Numbered from the stretch's first letter, positions 9,933-19,764 are shown. The stretch: DNA of 64,000 nt from Chitiniphilus purpureus (GCF_025642115.1 NZ_CP106753.1:1511501-1575500), one strand, 5' to 3'. A program made the numbers and translations. The notes: a model not told the origin generated them from the sequence alone.

Positions 9933-12152
9933 TCAGACGCGCTGGCGTGCGGCGAGCCAGACCTTCAGTTCGGACAGCGGCATCGGGCGCGCGTAGAAAT
10001 AGCCTTGCGCCTCGCTGCAGCCGAGCGCGCGCAGGAAGCCTGCCTGCTCCGGCGTCTCCACGCCTTCGGCGGTCAGGCGCAATCCCAGCTTCTGTCCCAG
10101 CGAGATGATGGTTTCGGCGAACAGCCCGCCCCGGCCGTCGCGGATCTCGTCGATGAAAGCACGGTCGATCTTCAGCCGGTCGATCGGCAGCGCACGCAAC
10201 TGCGCCAGCGACGAATAGCCGGTACCGAAGTCGTCGATGGCGATGCTCACGCCGAGCGCGCGCAGCCCTTCGAGTGCGGCGATCACGGTCTTGGGCTCGT
10301 CCATCGCCACGCTCTCGGTGATCTCCAGCTCCAGCGCCGAAGGCGGCACGCGCTGACTGCCCAGCAGTGCGGCGACGCGCTCGGTCAGATTGCCGGCGCG
10401 AAACTGCGGCATGCTGATGTTGACCGCGATGCGGATGCGGCTTTCCTGCAGCTGCGCCAGCTCGCGGTAGGCGTGGCAGGCCTGGCTGAGCACCCATTCA
10501 CCGATTTCCACGATCAGGCCGGAGTATTCGGCGAGCGGCACGAACACCGAAGGCGGTTGTACGAAGCCATCACCGTCCGGCCAGCGTAGCAGCGCCTCCA
10601 CCCCGACCACGTCGCCGCTGTAGATGGCCACCTGCGGCTGGTACCACACCACCAGCTTTTCGGCGTGGAAGTCATGCTTGAGCTGCCGGATCAGGTCGAG
10701 CCGCCAGCGCGTGTGTTCCTCCATGTCGCCACTGAAGTAGTCGAAGTCGGCCGACAGGCTTTTCTTGGCGCGGTTGAGCGCGATATTGGCGCGTTTGAGC
10801 AGCATGAAACCGTTGCCGCCACCGTCGGCAAGGCGGCAATACCCGAGTTTCACATTGACCGGCAGTAGGTGCTCGCCCACGTCGAATGGCGCGGCGAACA
10901 GGGCCTGCATCGCCTCGGGCGCGAGCAGCACCTCGTCGCCGAGCAGGCCGAACACATCGGCGCCGATGCGCGCCAGCCGGCATTGGCCGTAGAACGCGGA
11001 CTCCAGCCGCGCCGCCACGGCCACCAGCAGCTCGTTGCCCACGTCATGGCCGAGCCCGTCGTTGATATCGGCAAAGTGGTCGATATCGACCAGCACCGTC
11101 ACCAGCGGGCCGCGCTCCTCGCGCAGCGCCTGCTCCAGCTGCACGATGAAGTTGCTGCGGTTGGACAGATGGGTGAGCGCGTCGTGATACGCGGCGAAGT
11201 TGAGCTTCTCCATGTAGTTGAGGTTGCTGAAGCACGCCGAGATGTTGGCTGCGAACACCTCGACCAGCTGCCGGTCGGCTTCGGACAGCGCGTGGCCGGT
11301 GTCGATGAACACTGCGCCTTCCTGTTCGGCACCGCGCAGATAGAGCGTGGTGTAGCCGCTGCCGAACTGATGCAAGCCGCTGGTGATGGTCTGCTCGATC
11401 GCCTGCCGGATGCCCGGTTCGTGCAGCGTATCGAGCGGGGCGGTGATCAACGGGGCCAGGCGGCCGGCGGCACCGACGATGTAAAGGCGTTCCCGGTCGC
11501 CCTCGTCGAACGGCGAGCCCTTCTGCGCGCAGACAATGCCGTCAAGTGGCAGCTTGAGCAGCGCGGTGATCTGGGTGAGCACCCCTTCGGCAAACTGCGT
11601 CAGCGCGTGTTGTTCCATCAGATGCGTCACGCCGTTGACGATCAGCTCCAGCCCGCGCCGGTTCTCGGCGATGGTGCGCAGTTGCTCGTAGGAACGCAGC
11701 GCCGCGGTGATGGCGGTGATCAGCCGGGTGCGGGTCAGCTCGGCCTTGGTGCGGTAGTCGTTGATGTCATAGTCGTTGAAGACCGTCAGTTCCGGCGCGT
11801 ATCCCGGCTGGCCGGTGCGCAGGATGATGCGGCACTCGTGCATGCCGAGCGTCTTGCGGATGTGCTCGACCAGCTTGAGGCCGGCGTCACCGGTCTCCAT
11901 CACCACATCGAGCAGGATGACGGCGAAATCGCGCCGCTCGGCGAGGATCGCGCGTGCCTTTGCGGCCGACTCGGCATGGACCAGCGCGAGCGGCCGGCCG
12001 AAGATGGGCTGCTCAGCCAGCGCAAAGCGCGTCGCCGCATGCACTTCCTCATCGTCGTCGATCACCAGCACCGGCCAGCTTGCCGCATGGCGCGGCGCCG
12101 AGCCGCCCGTGTCGTCGACCAGGATGAGTTCTTCGTCAGGAGTGGAATTCAT
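9933..12152 (-). CDS. response regulator with REC-DUF3369-GGDEF(degenerate)-EAL domains
   Basis: A 739-residue signalling protein. Residues about 25-145 form a receiver domain (acidic pocket DDD 32-34, phospho-acceptor Asp82, Lys137). A DUF3369 sensory region follows (about 155-310), then a GGDEF domain whose signature reads GADVF at 397-401, so it should not make c-di-GMP. The EAL domain keeps GVEALLRW (EAL 519-521) and DDFGTGYSS (640-648), so it is probably an active c-di-GMP phosphodiesterase. The chosen ATG has AGGAA upstream; a GTG-type start at 12182 is possible. It overlaps the end of the upstream histidine kinase gene, which is its likely phospho-donor. Confidence 0.92.
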   Translation of the reverse strand: MNSTPDEELILVDDTGGSAPRHAASWPVLVIDDDEEVHAATRFALAEQPIFGRPLALVHAESAAKARAILAERRDFAVILLDVVMETGDAGLKLVEHIRKTLGMHECRIILRTGQPGYAPELTVFNDYDINDYRTKAELTRTRLITAITAALRSYEQLRTIAENRRGLELIVNGVTHLMEQHALTQFAEGVLTQITALLKLPLDGIVCAQKGSPFDEGDRERLYIVGAAGRLAPLITAPLDTLHEPGIRQAIEQTITSGLHQFGSGYTTLYLRGAEQEGAVFIDTGHALSEADRQLVEVFAANISACFSNLNYMEKLNFAAYHDALTHLSNRSNFIVQLEQALREERGPLVTVLVDIDHFADINDGLGHDVGNELLVAVAARLESAFYGQCRLARIGADVFGLLGDEVLLAPEAMQALFAAPFDVGEHLLPVNVKLGYCRLADGGGNGFMLLKRANIALNRAKKSLSADFDYFSGDMEEHTRWRLDLIRQLKHDFHAEKLVVWYQPQVAIYSGDVVGVEALLRWPDGDGFVQPPSVFVPLAEYSGLIVEIGEWVLSQACHAYRELAQLQESRIRIAVNISMPQFRAGNLTERVAALLGSQRVPPSALELEITESVAMDEPKTVIAALEGLRALGVSIAIDDFGTGYSSLAQLRALPIDRLKIDRAFIDEIRDGRGGLFAETIISLGQKLGLRLTAEGVETPEQAGFLRALGCSEAQGYFYARPMPLSELKVWLAARQRV

Positions 12153-14691
12153 GCGTCGTATGTTCCTGCGGCTGCGGGGCATTGCGCGGCAGTATCAGCG
12201 TGAAGCGCACGCCGCCCTGCGCAGCCTCGTCCAGCTCCAGCCTGCCGCCCAGTATGCGATGGACGAGGTTGTATACGATGTATAGCCCCAATCCGCTGCC
12301 GCCTTGTCCCAAGCGGGTGGTGAAGAAGGGATCGAACACCCGGCTGCGCAGTGTCTGCGGAATGCCACAGCCGTTGTCTTCATAGATCAGATGCAGCTCA
12401 CGTTCGTCGATCCTGCCGGCATGGATGCGGATCACCCCGGCCTCGCTCGCCGCGAAGCCATGCGTCAGTGAATTGGTCACGAGATTGGTCAGCACCTGTT
12501 CCAGCGGGCCGGGATAGCTTTGCAGGCGGATGCCTTCGGGCAGGTCGAGCACCACCCGGTGCGGGGTGTGCTTGAACTGCGGGCGCAGCGTGGAAAGCAC
12601 CTCGGTCACCGTCTGCTTCAGGTCGAAGTCGCGCCGGCGGGTGCTGGCGGTGTCCACCGCCACCTGCTTGAAGTTGCTGATCAGCTCGCTGGCGCGCTGC
12701 GCGCCTTTCTCGATCAGCGCCGCTGCCTCGCCGCAGGTGTCGACGAAGGACGCGAGATCCGAGCGCTTGAGCCGGTCGCCGTCCAGCCGCGTGCGGAATT
12801 CCGCCACTTTTTCCTTGAGCGTCGAGGACACCGTCACCGTGTTGCCGAGCGGCGTGTTGAGTTCGTGGGCGATACCGGCCACCAAGCTGCCCAGCGAGGC
12901 GAGCTTTTCCGATTGCACGAGCTGGTTCATTGCCTGTCGCAGCTCCTCGTTGGCGGCCTGCAGCGCGCGGGTGCGCTCGGCCACCGCCTCTTCCAGCCGG
13001 TCGCGCGCCAGCCGCAGCTCGTCCTCGTACTGTTTGCGCACGGTGATGTCCACGTCCATGCACACAAAGCCGGTGCGCCCGTTTTCCAGGTCGATCGCAA
13101 ACTGGGTCGACAGGGTCCAGGCGATGCGGCCGTCGCGCCGCGTCACCGGCCATTCGGTCGGCTCGGTTGCCTCGCCGGTGGCAGCGATGTGATGCAGCAC
13201 GCCGACGAAATTGTGGTGATCGACTTCCGAGAACATGAAGTCGGCGGCGCGCCGGCCGACCGCCTCCGCCTCGTTCCAGCCGAACAGCTTTTCGCTGGCG
13301 TGGTTCCAGAACAGCACCCGGCCTTCGGTGTCGTAGCCCTGGATCGCCACATTGGGGGTGTTGTCGATGATGGCGCGCAGCGCCCGCAGTGCGTTTTCGC
13401 GCGCGGCTTCCGCCTCCTTGCGTGCGCTGATGTCCAGCAGCACGCCGTCGATCGCGCGCTGGCTGCCCAACTGCGTGGTGCGGCCGCGCTCGTAGACCCA
13501 GCGCAACTGGCCGTCCGGGCGCAGCAGCCGGTATTCGAGTTCGTAGGTTTCGTCGCCGATCAAGGCATGTTGGATCCGCCGCCGCACCTGGTCGCGGTCA
13601 TCCGGGTGGATCAGGTCGGAAAACCGCTGCTGGCGGTTGTCGACCAGTGCGGCCGGCGGCAACCCGGTCAGCATTTCGATCGCCGGACTCAGATAGATCA
13701 TGTGCCAGGTACGGTCGATCTGGCAGCGGAATACCGCGCCGGGCATCTGGTCGACCAGCGTGCGGTAGTGCGTCTCGCTCTCCATCAGCAGATCGCGCGC
13801 GCTTTTGAGCTCCTGCTCGCGCTGGTAGCTGCGCCGGTAGAGTTCGAGCAGGATCAGTGCCGCAGCACCCAGTGCCAGCGCCAGCACCAGGCCGCCGTAG
13901 CGGATCGCCGCTGACAGCCACTGGGTGTAGCGTGCGGTACCGCTCTGCATCGGCAGCACGTCCCAATACCAGTACCAGGTGCTGCTGGCGCGGTGCATGC
14001 TCATCGGGATGGTGAACCGGCTGCCGGGGAACGGGGTGGCCGTGCCGCGCAGGAAGACCGGTGGCGAGCCCAGCGGGGCGAGTGCCAGGCGCAGCTGGAG
14101 ATGGTCGGTGGACAGCGTGCGGAACATATCGTTGAAGTCGATCACGGTCAGCACCAGCGCGCGCCGTCCCTGGCGCAGCAGCGGATAGGCGTGGTAGGCG
14201 CGCCAGCCGCCGTCCGCATTGCGGAACGGTGGGCTCAGATAGGTGCCACGGTTGCCGGGTACGGCATAGCGCAGCAGCCAGGTCAGGCCAGGGGTGCGAT
14301 CTGGATTGAAGCCCGGCAGCGGGGTGCCGGCCCGATGCACCACGCGCAGCTGCTGGCTGTCGTTTTCCTGCAGATAGGCGATCGGCATCCGGCTGTCCTC
14401 GTCGGCCGCCGACTGCATCACTTCGGCCGCCCGCTGGAATTCGGCGGCGCTGACCGAATCCGAACTCAGGAACAACGCGGCCATGCCGCGCAGCGCCTGA
14501 CGCCGGGTGTCCAGCCAGCCCATCAGCAGCGTGGTGTTGCGCCGCGCTTCGTGCTCGGCGCGCAGGTGCAGGTTCTCGCGTGGCGCCTGTTCGATGCGCC
14601 AGGACGCGAACAGGCCGGCGGCGCCGATCGCCAGTGCCAGCGTGACCACCAACAGACGCAGCATGAAGAACGCAGGGGAGCGATAGGCCAT
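12136..14691 (-). CDS. membrane sensor histidine kinase, CHASE-PAS-PAS-HisKA-HATPase
   Basis: An 851-residue sensor kinase. A first membrane segment (about 10-28) and a second (about 265-285) flank a periplasmic CHASE-type domain (ALRGMAALFLSSD is typical). Two PAS domains with PAC motifs follow at about 310-435 and 435-570, then a coiled coil. The H-box is AGIAHELNTPLG with phospho-acceptor His609; later come the N-box (near 730), DNGCGI, the F-box FDPFFTT and the G2 box GGSGLGLYIV. All residues needed for activity are present. It is translated together with the downstream REC-GGDEF-EAL gene (17-base overlap), so the pair is probably a two-component system that lowers c-di-GMP. The ligand is unknown. 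Confidence 0.93.
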   Translation of the reverse strand: MAYRSPAFFMLRLLVVTLALAIGAAGLFASWRIEQAPRENLHLRAEHEARRNTTLLMGWLDTRRQALRGMAALFLSSDSVSAAEFQRAAEVMQSAADEDSRMPIAYLQENDSQQLRVVHRAGTPLPGFNPDRTPGLTWLLRYAVPGNRGTYLSPPFRNADGGWRAYHAYPLLRQGRRALVLTVIDFNDMFRTLSTDHLQLRLALAPLGSPPVFLRGTATPFPGSRFTIPMSMHRASSTWYWYWDVLPMQSGTARYTQWLSAAIRYGGLVLALALGAAALILLELYRRSYQREQELKSARDLLMESETHYRTLVDQMPGAVFRCQIDRTWHMIYLSPAIEMLTGLPPAALVDNRQQRFSDLIHPDDRDQVRRRIQHALIGDETYELEYRLLRPDGQLRWVYERGRTTQLGSQRAIDGVLLDISARKEAEAARENALRALRAIIDNTPNVAIQGYDTEGRVLFWNHASEKLFGWNEAEAVGRRAADFMFSEVDHHNFVGVLHHIAATGEATEPTEWPVTRRDGRIAWTLSTQFAIDLENGRTGFVCMDVDITVRKQYEDELRLARDRLEEAVAERTRALQAANEELRQAMNQLVQSEKLASLGSLVAGIAHELNTPLGNTVTVSSTLKEKVAEFRTRLDGDRLKRSDLASFVDTCGEAAALIEKGAQRASELISNFKQVAVDTASTRRRDFDLKQTVTEVLSTLRPQFKHTPHRVVLDLPEGIRLQSYPGPLEQVLTNLVTNSLTHGFAASEAGVIRIHAGRIDERELHLIYEDNGCGIPQTLRSRVFDPFFTTRLGQGGSGLGLYIVYNLVHRILGGRLELDEAAQGGVRFTLILPRNAPQPQEHTTHEFHS

Positions 14692-14782
14692 GGTGATCGG
14701 GAGCAGGCGCGCGGCGCCTAAGGGCTCCTATCTTGATACGCCACCATGCATGCCCCCGGCAAGCCGCAGGCAGGTGACGGGT

Positions 14783-15679
14783 TCAGCCGGGTGGGCCTGA
14801 GAGCGCGTGTAGCCGGTCTTGCAGCAGCAGCAGATCGCGCCAGGCGCGAGCCTTGTCGGGCAGGTTGCGCAGCAGGTAGGCCGGGTGATAGCCCACCACC
14901 ACCGGAATGCCGTTCACCGCATGCATCTTGCCGCGCAGCGCACCCACCGGGGCGTCGGTCTGCAGCAGGGTCTGGATGGCGAAGCGCCCGACCGCGAAGA
15001 TCAGCCGGGGTTGGATCAGCTCGATCTGGCGTGCCAGCAGCGGTGCACACTGCATCACTTCCTCAGGCTGCGGATTGCGGTTGCCCGGCGGGCGGCATTT
15101 GAGCACGTTGGCGATGAACACGCGCTCGCCGCGCCGTTCACCGATCGCCGCCAGCATATTGTCGAGCAGCTTGCCTGCCGCTCCCACGAACGGTTCGCCC
15201 AGCTTGTCCTCCTCAGCGCCGGGGGCCTCGCCGACCACCAGCAGCGGTGCCTGCGGGTTGCCCACGCCGAATACCGCCTGCTTGCGGCTCTTGCACAGTC
15301 CGCAGGCGGTGCAGTCGGCCACGGTCTGCTGCAACGTGGCCCAATCCTGCCGGGCGATGTCCTGCACCCGGGCATTGGCGCCCTCATGCAGCAGCGCAAG
15401 GGTAGCCTGCACGCCGGTGGTGGCCCGGACCGGCGGGGATGCCGGCACCGGCACCTTGGGCAGCGATGCCGCGCCGGCCGGCGGCTGGTGTTGCAGTGCG
15501 GCGGCAAGGGCCGCGGCGGCTGCGGGTGGACGGGCCGGTTCCGGTTCGGGGGGCATGGCAGCGACGTCGGCATGGGCCGGCGCGGCGGGTTCCGGTGCGG
15601 CAGCGGTCGCCAGCAGCGCAGGGCGTACCCACAGCGGAGTCAGGCCCAGTTCCGCAAGCACGCGTTCACGCCGGCTCAT
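14783..15679 (-). CDS. uracil-DNA glycosylase, family 4 ([4Fe-4S])
   Basis: A 298-residue DNA repair enzyme that removes uracil from DNA. Cluster cysteines are C123 and C126 (CTACGLC), C195 (LKCRPPGN) and C211. Motif A is GEAPGAEEDKLGEPFVG from residue 150 and motif B is YHPAYLLRN from 264. Residues about 25-90 are an Ala/Pro-rich low-complexity linker joining a short N-terminal segment (SRRERVLAELGL) to the enzyme. Its start overlaps the rimI stop by four bases (ATGA), so tsaB-rimI-udg form one translationally coupled operon, a common betaproteobacterial order. Confidence 0.93.
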   Translation of the reverse strand: MSRRERVLAELGLTPLWVRPALLATAAAPEPAAPAHADVAAMPPEPEPARPPAAAAALAAALQHQPPAGAASLPKVPVPASPPVRATTGVQATLALLHEGANARVQDIARQDWATLQQTVADCTACGLCKSRKQAVFGVGNPQAPLLVVGEAPGAEEDKLGEPFVGAAGKLLDNMLAAIGERRGERVFIANVLKCRPPGNRNPQPEEVMQCAPLLARQIELIQPRLIFAVGRFAIQTLLQTDAPVGALRGKMHAVNGIPVVVGYHPAYLLRNLPDKARAWRDLLLLQDRLHALSGPPG

Positions 15680-16128
15680 GCGTCGGCCTGCCCAAGGCTG
15701 AACGCGTACAGGCGCGCATCCTCGCGCCCGCCGCCGGTCCGCGGGTAGTAGCCGCGCCGATAGCCGGTTTCGATGCCGCCGGCGGATTCATAGAGTGCCT
15801 GCGCCGCCCGGTTGCCGGCACGCACCTCCAGAAACAGCGAGGCGCCGCCGCTGGCCGCAAGGTGCTGGCGCAATGCCGTCAGCAACTGTCGCCCCAGTCC
15901 CCGGCGCTGTTGCACAGGGTCGACGGCGATCGCCAGCAGCTCCGCCTCGTCCAGCACCCGGCTCGCCACGGCGAAACCGACCAGGCAGCCCTCTATCTCC
16001 AGCCCCAGGCACAGGTGGTCGCGCAGCGAGTCGCGCCAGTTGTCGGGGTGCCAGGGGTGCGAATTGGTGGCGGCATCCAGGTGCAGCAGCACCGGCAGGT
16101 CAGCTTCGGTCAGCGGGCGCAGCGTCAT
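15676..16128 (-). CDS. rimI: ribosomal protein-alanine N-acetyltransferase RimI
   Basis: A 150-residue GNAT acetyltransferase. The acetyl-CoA site is Q/RRxGxG-like (VDPVQQRRGLGRQLL), with the usual LEVRAGNRAAQALYESAGG helix after it. RimI acetylates the N-terminus of ribosomal protein S18. It overlaps both neighbours by ATGA; tsaB-rimI linkage is a widespread gene pair, which supports the naming over a generic GNAT. Confidence 0.9.
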   Translation of the reverse strand: MTLRPLTEADLPVLLHLDAATNSHPWHPDNWRDSLRDHLCLGLEIEGCLVGFAVASRVLDEAELLAIAVDPVQQRRGLGRQLLTALRQHLAASGGASLFLEVRAGNRAAQALYESAGGIETGYRRGYYPRTGGGREDARLYAFSLGQADA

Positions 16129-16805
16129 GGTTTAGCCCGCTCGTGGGTCTTGAGCGCGACCTTGTCGCGCAGATAGACGAGCGGCGCGGCCTCGGGCGGC
16201 AGCGCGGCACCGCTTGCGAACAGCGGCAGCGCCAGTTCCAGCACCGCGCGCGCGTGGGGGAAGCGCTGCGGCTCGGTGGTGGCCAGCTGCGGGCCCAGCT
16301 GGGCGCAAAGCGCGGCTTCGTATGCGGCAAAGCCGCTGCCCACGCCATGCCAGCCTGCACCCGGGGGCAGAGGGACCGCGTCCGGGTCGCACACCGTGGC
16401 GGCAACGATTTCGTGCCAGGATGTACCGTCGCGCTCGAACGCCGCGGCGTACACCTGGTTCATCCGGGCGTCGATCGCGGCATAGATCCGCTCGGCCGGG
16501 CTGGCCGCAGCCAGTGCCGCCAGCGTCGAGACCCCGACCAGCTTCACGCCCAGCCCGAAGGCGAGCCCTTGCGCGATGCCGCAGCCGATCCGCAATCCAG
16601 TGAACGAGCCCGGACCCATGCCATAGGCGATGCCGGCAAGGTCGGCGCGCGTGATGCCGGCCTCGGTCAGCAGCGCCTCCAGCTCGGGCAGCGTGCGTTC
16701 GGCATGGCGCTGTCCCACATGCCAGTCGCGTGCGACGACGCCGTGGGGGGTGGAGACGGCGAGCGACAGGTATTCGCTGGAGGTGTCGAGCGCGAGATAG
16801 GCCAT
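16125..16805 (-). CDS. tsaB: tRNA t6A synthesis protein TsaB
   Basis: A 226-residue ASKHA-fold protein that partners TsaD, TsaC and TsaE in making N6-threonylcarbamoyladenosine on ANN-decoding tRNAs. The N-terminus MAYLALDTSSEYLSLAV and the motif GPGSFTGLRIG are diagnostic. A much longer open frame runs upstream but is only the complement of yejA; the ATG at 16805 matches the family start. It is first in the tsaB-rimI-udg operon and divergent from yejA, with an 90-base shared promoter region. Confidence 0.94.
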   Translation of the reverse strand: MAYLALDTSSEYLSLAVSTPHGVVARDWHVGQRHAERTLPELEALLTEAGITRADLAGIAYGMGPGSFTGLRIGCGIAQGLAFGLGVKLVGVSTLAALAAASPAERIYAAIDARMNQVYAAAFERDGTSWHEIVAATVCDPDAVPLPPGAGWHGVGSGFAAYEAALCAQLGPQLATTEPQRFPHARAVLELALPLFASGAALPPEAAPLVYLRDKVALKTHERAKP

Positions 16806-16895
16806 CGGGAGCACTGTGGAAAAACTGTGGCTGATTCTACCACGCAGGGCTGGCCGGCCATGCCGCCCGCGGCAGCGTCGTTTATGATCCGGGGC

Positions 16896-18680
16896 ATGCT
16901 GCTGCGCCTGCTGCCCGTCTTGCTGTTGTTGTGTTTGCCGTCTGCGTTCGGCGCGCATGCGGTGGCGCTCGGCTATGAGCCCAAGTATCCGCCTGGTTTT
17001 GCGCATTTCGACTACGTGAATCCCGACGCGCCCAAGGGTGGCAGCCTCACCTTGCCCAACCCGGACCGGCGTACCAGTTTCGACAGCTTCAACCCTTTCA
17101 TCGTCAAAGGCACGTCGGCCGCGGGGCTGGCCGCGCTGATGTTCGAGAGCCTGCTCCTCACCAGCAGTGACGAGCCTGCGTCGGGTTATGGCCTGTTGGC
17201 CGACGATGTGGCGGTGGCGGCCGATGGCCTGTCGGTCACCTTCCGGCTTCACCCCAAGGCGCGCTTTTCCAACGGCGATCCGGTCCTGGCCGCCGACGTG
17301 AAGCACAGTTTCGACACCCTGGTGAGCCGCCATGCCGCCCCGCAGTTCCGAGCCATGCTGGCCGACGTGAAGGCCGTGCGCGTGCTGGACGCGCGCCGCG
17401 TACGCTACGACTTTGCCCGCAACAACCCGGAATTGCCGTTGCTGATCGGCACCCTGCCGGTGTTCTCGCGCAAATGGGGCGGCGGTGCGCGGATAGACCA
17501 GATTGCGCTCACGCCGCCGTTGACGAGCGGCCCTTACCTGATCGAGCGCTACCGCAGCGGGCGCGAGATCACCTACCAGCGCAATCCGGCCTATTGGGGC
17601 GCTGCGCTGCCCACCCGCCGCGGCATGTTCAACTTCGAACGCATCACCTACCGCTACTACAAGGACGAGGTGGCGCGGCTGGAGGCGTTCAAGGCCGGCG
17701 AGTTCGACTTCATCGTCGAGAACAGCGCCAAGAACTGGGCGCGGCAATACACCGGGCCGAAGTTCCGCGGTGGCGAGCTGATCAAGCGCCTGCTCCCGCA
17801 TCGCAACACCGCCGGTATGCAGGGCTTCATCCTCAATACCCGCAAGCCGCAGTTCGCCGACCCACGGGTGCGGCGCGCGCTGGCGCTGGCGCTGGACTTC
17901 GAGTGGCTCAACCGGCAGTACTTCTACAACCAGTACACCCGGATCTACAGCTATTGGTCCAACAGTGAGCTGGCGGCGCGCGGTGCGCCGGATGCCGACG
18001 AGCTGCGCCTGCTGGCGCCGTTGCGCGCGCAGCTGGCGCCGGCGGTGTTCGGCCCGGTGCCCGAGCCGGTCACCACCCGCGCGCCACACTCGCTGCGCGC
18101 CAACCTGATCGAGGCACGTAAGCTCCTCGCCCAGGCCGGCTGGACCTACCGCGACGGCGCCTTGCGCAACCGGCACGGCCAGCCGTTCGAATTCGAGTTC
18201 GTGGACGACAGCGGACCGATGCTGCGGGTGTTCCTGGCATATGCACGCAACCTGGAAAAGCTCGGCATCCGCGCGCAGGTGCGCAACGTCGACTATGCGC
18301 TCTACCAGCGGCGGATGGACGAGTTCGATTTCGACATGACCACGCTGCGCTTTCCGGACAGCCAGAGCCCGGGCAACGAGCTATACGACTACTACGGCAG
18401 CAAGGCGGCCGACACCCGGGCGAGCGGCAATTTCACCGGCGTGAAGAGCCCGGCCGTGGACAGGCTGATCGACGCGGTGGTCACCAGCGCCACGCGCGCC
18501 GAGCGGGTGGTGGCGGTGCGCGCGCTGGACCGGGTGCTGCGCCATGGCGTCTACGTGATCCCCCACTGGTTCAGCGCCGAGCACCGGGTAGCGTATCGCA
18601 ACCGTCTCGCCTATCCGGGCCGCTTGCCGCTGTACTACTCGCCCGAGCCATGGATGGTGGCGACCTGGTGGATGAAATGA
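16896..18680 (+). CDS. yejA: microcin C/oligopeptide ABC transporter binding protein YejA
   Basis: A 594-residue periplasmic family 5 solute-binding protein. A signal peptide (LLRLLPVLLLLCLPSAFGAHA) is followed by YEPKYPPGFAHFDYVNPDAPKGG, the YejA-type start of the mature domain. ATG at 16896 or 16884 is possible. In E. coli YejA delivers peptides and the antibiotic microcin C to YejBEF. It heads the yejA-yejB-yejE operon. The upstream extension of this frame overlaps tsaB on the other strand and is not coding. Confidence 0.92.
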   Translation: MLLRLLPVLLLLCLPSAFGAHAVALGYEPKYPPGFAHFDYVNPDAPKGGSLTLPNPDRRTSFDSFNPFIVKGTSAAGLAALMFESLLLTSSDEPASGYGLLADDVAVAADGLSVTFRLHPKARFSNGDPVLAADVKHSFDTLVSRHAAPQFRAMLADVKAVRVLDARRVRYDFARNNPELPLLIGTLPVFSRKWGGGARIDQIALTPPLTSGPYLIERYRSGREITYQRNPAYWGAALPTRRGMFNFERITYRYYKDEVARLEAFKAGEFDFIVENSAKNWARQYTGPKFRGGELIKRLLPHRNTAGMQGFILNTRKPQFADPRVRRALALALDFEWLNRQYFYNQYTRIYSYWSNSELAARGAPDADELRLLAPLRAQLAPAVFGPVPEPVTTRAPHSLRANLIEARKLLAQAGWTYRDGALRNRHGQPFEFEFVDDSGPMLRVFLAYARNLEKLGIRAQVRNVDYALYQRRMDEFDFDMTTLRFPDSQSPGNELYDYYGSKAADTRASGNFTGVKSPAVDRLIDAVVTSATRAERVVAVRALDRVLRHGVYVIPHWFSAEHRVAYRNRLAYPGRLPLYYSPEPWMVATWWMK

Positions 18681-18711
18681 ACCGGTGCCGCAACGCGCGC
18701 AAGGAGCGCCG

Positions 18712-19764
18712 ATGATCCGCTACATCTGCAAACGGCTGCTCTTGATGGTGCCGACGCTGTTCGGCGTGCTGCTGATGGCGTTCGTGGTGGTGCAGTTCGT
18801 GCCCGGCGGGCCGGTGGAGCAGTTGCTGCATGAGCTGAAAGGCCGGGGCAGCAGCGAGGCGGCTGGCGGTGGCGGGGGAGGGCTCTACCAGGGGCAGAAG
18901 GGCCTGGATGCCGACCAGCTGGCGCAGCTGCGTGCCCAGTTCGGGTTCGATCAGCCGGCGCCGGTGCGCTTCTGGATCATGCTCAAGCGTTACGCCACCT
19001 TCGACCTGGGCGAGAGCTATTACCACCATCAGAGCGTGTGGGCGCTGCTGATCGACAAGCTGCCAGTGTCGATCTCGCTCGGGATGTGGACCTTCGTGCT
19101 GACCTATCTGGTCTCGATCCCGCTCGGGGTGGCCAAGGCCATGCGCCACGGCAGCCGCTTCGACCTCGTGTCCACGCTGGTCCTGTTGGTCGGCTACGCC
19201 ATCCCGGGTTTCGTGCTCGGCGTGGCGCTGCTGGTGCTGTTCGGCGGCGGCAGCTTCTGGCAACTGTTCCCGCTGCGCGGCCTCACCTCGGACGATTGGG
19301 ATTCGCTCAGCCTGTTGGGCAAGCTGACCGATTATCTGTGGCATCTGGTGCTGCCGGTGTCCTCGATGGTCATCGGCGGCTTCGCCACGGTGACGCTGCT
19401 GACCAAGAACAGCCTGCTCGAGGAGATCCGCAAGCAGTATGTGCTCACCGCGCGCGCCAAGGGGCTCAAGGAGCACCGCATCCTGTACCGCCATGTGTTC
19501 CGCAACGCCGTCATCCCCATCATCACCGGCTTTCCGGCCGCCTTCGTCGGCGCCTTCTTCACCGGCAGCCTGCTGATCGAGACGCTGTTCTCGCTCGATG
19601 GCCTGGGGCTGCTGTCGTTCGAATCGGTGATGCGGCGAGATTATCCGGTGGTGCTCGGCTCGTTGTTCGTGTTCTCGCTGATCGGCCTTCTGACCAAGCT
19701 GGTGTCGGACCTGTGCTATGTGCTGGTCGATCCGCGCGTGCGTTTCGAAGGCGCGGCGCGATGA
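18712..19764 (+). CDS. yejB: peptide ABC transporter permease YejB
   Basis: A 350-residue inner-membrane permease of the DppB/OppB class. The start has AAGGAG eight bases upstream. The N-terminal membrane segment (RLLLMVPTLFGVLLMAFVVV) precedes a periplasmic loop containing a glycine run (GGGGGG, near residue 60). The EAA loop that contacts the ATPase is around TARAKGLKEHRILYRHVFRNA. The stop overlaps the yejE start by ATGA. Confidence 0.93.
   Translation: MIRYICKRLLLMVPTLFGVLLMAFVVVQFVPGGPVEQLLHELKGRGSSEAAGGGGGGLYQGQKGLDADQLAQLRAQFGFDQPAPVRFWIMLKRYATFDLGESYYHHQSVWALLIDKLPVSISLGMWTFVLTYLVSIPLGVAKAMRHGSRFDLVSTLVLLVGYAIPGFVLGVALLVLFGGGSFWQLFPLRGLTSDDWDSLSLLGKLTDYLWHLVLPVSSMVIGGFATVTLLTKNSLLEEIRKQYVLTARAKGLKEHRILYRHVFRNAVIPIITGFPAAFVGAFFTGSLLIETLFSLDGLGLLSFESVMRRDYPVVLGSLFVFSLIGLLTKLVSDLCYVLVDPRVRFEGAAR

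Noticed and set aside
10930..10960. Diguanylate cyclase activity of the GGDEF domain
   Set aside because: The signature reads GADVF, so the catalytic residues are missing.
15795..16895. Upstream extension of the yejA frame
   Set aside because: It runs antisense to rimI and tsaB; yejA has a proper signal peptide start at 16896.
19038..19760. Upstream extension of the yejE frame
   Set aside because: It is an alternate frame inside yejB; the ATGA overlap at 19761 gives the true start.
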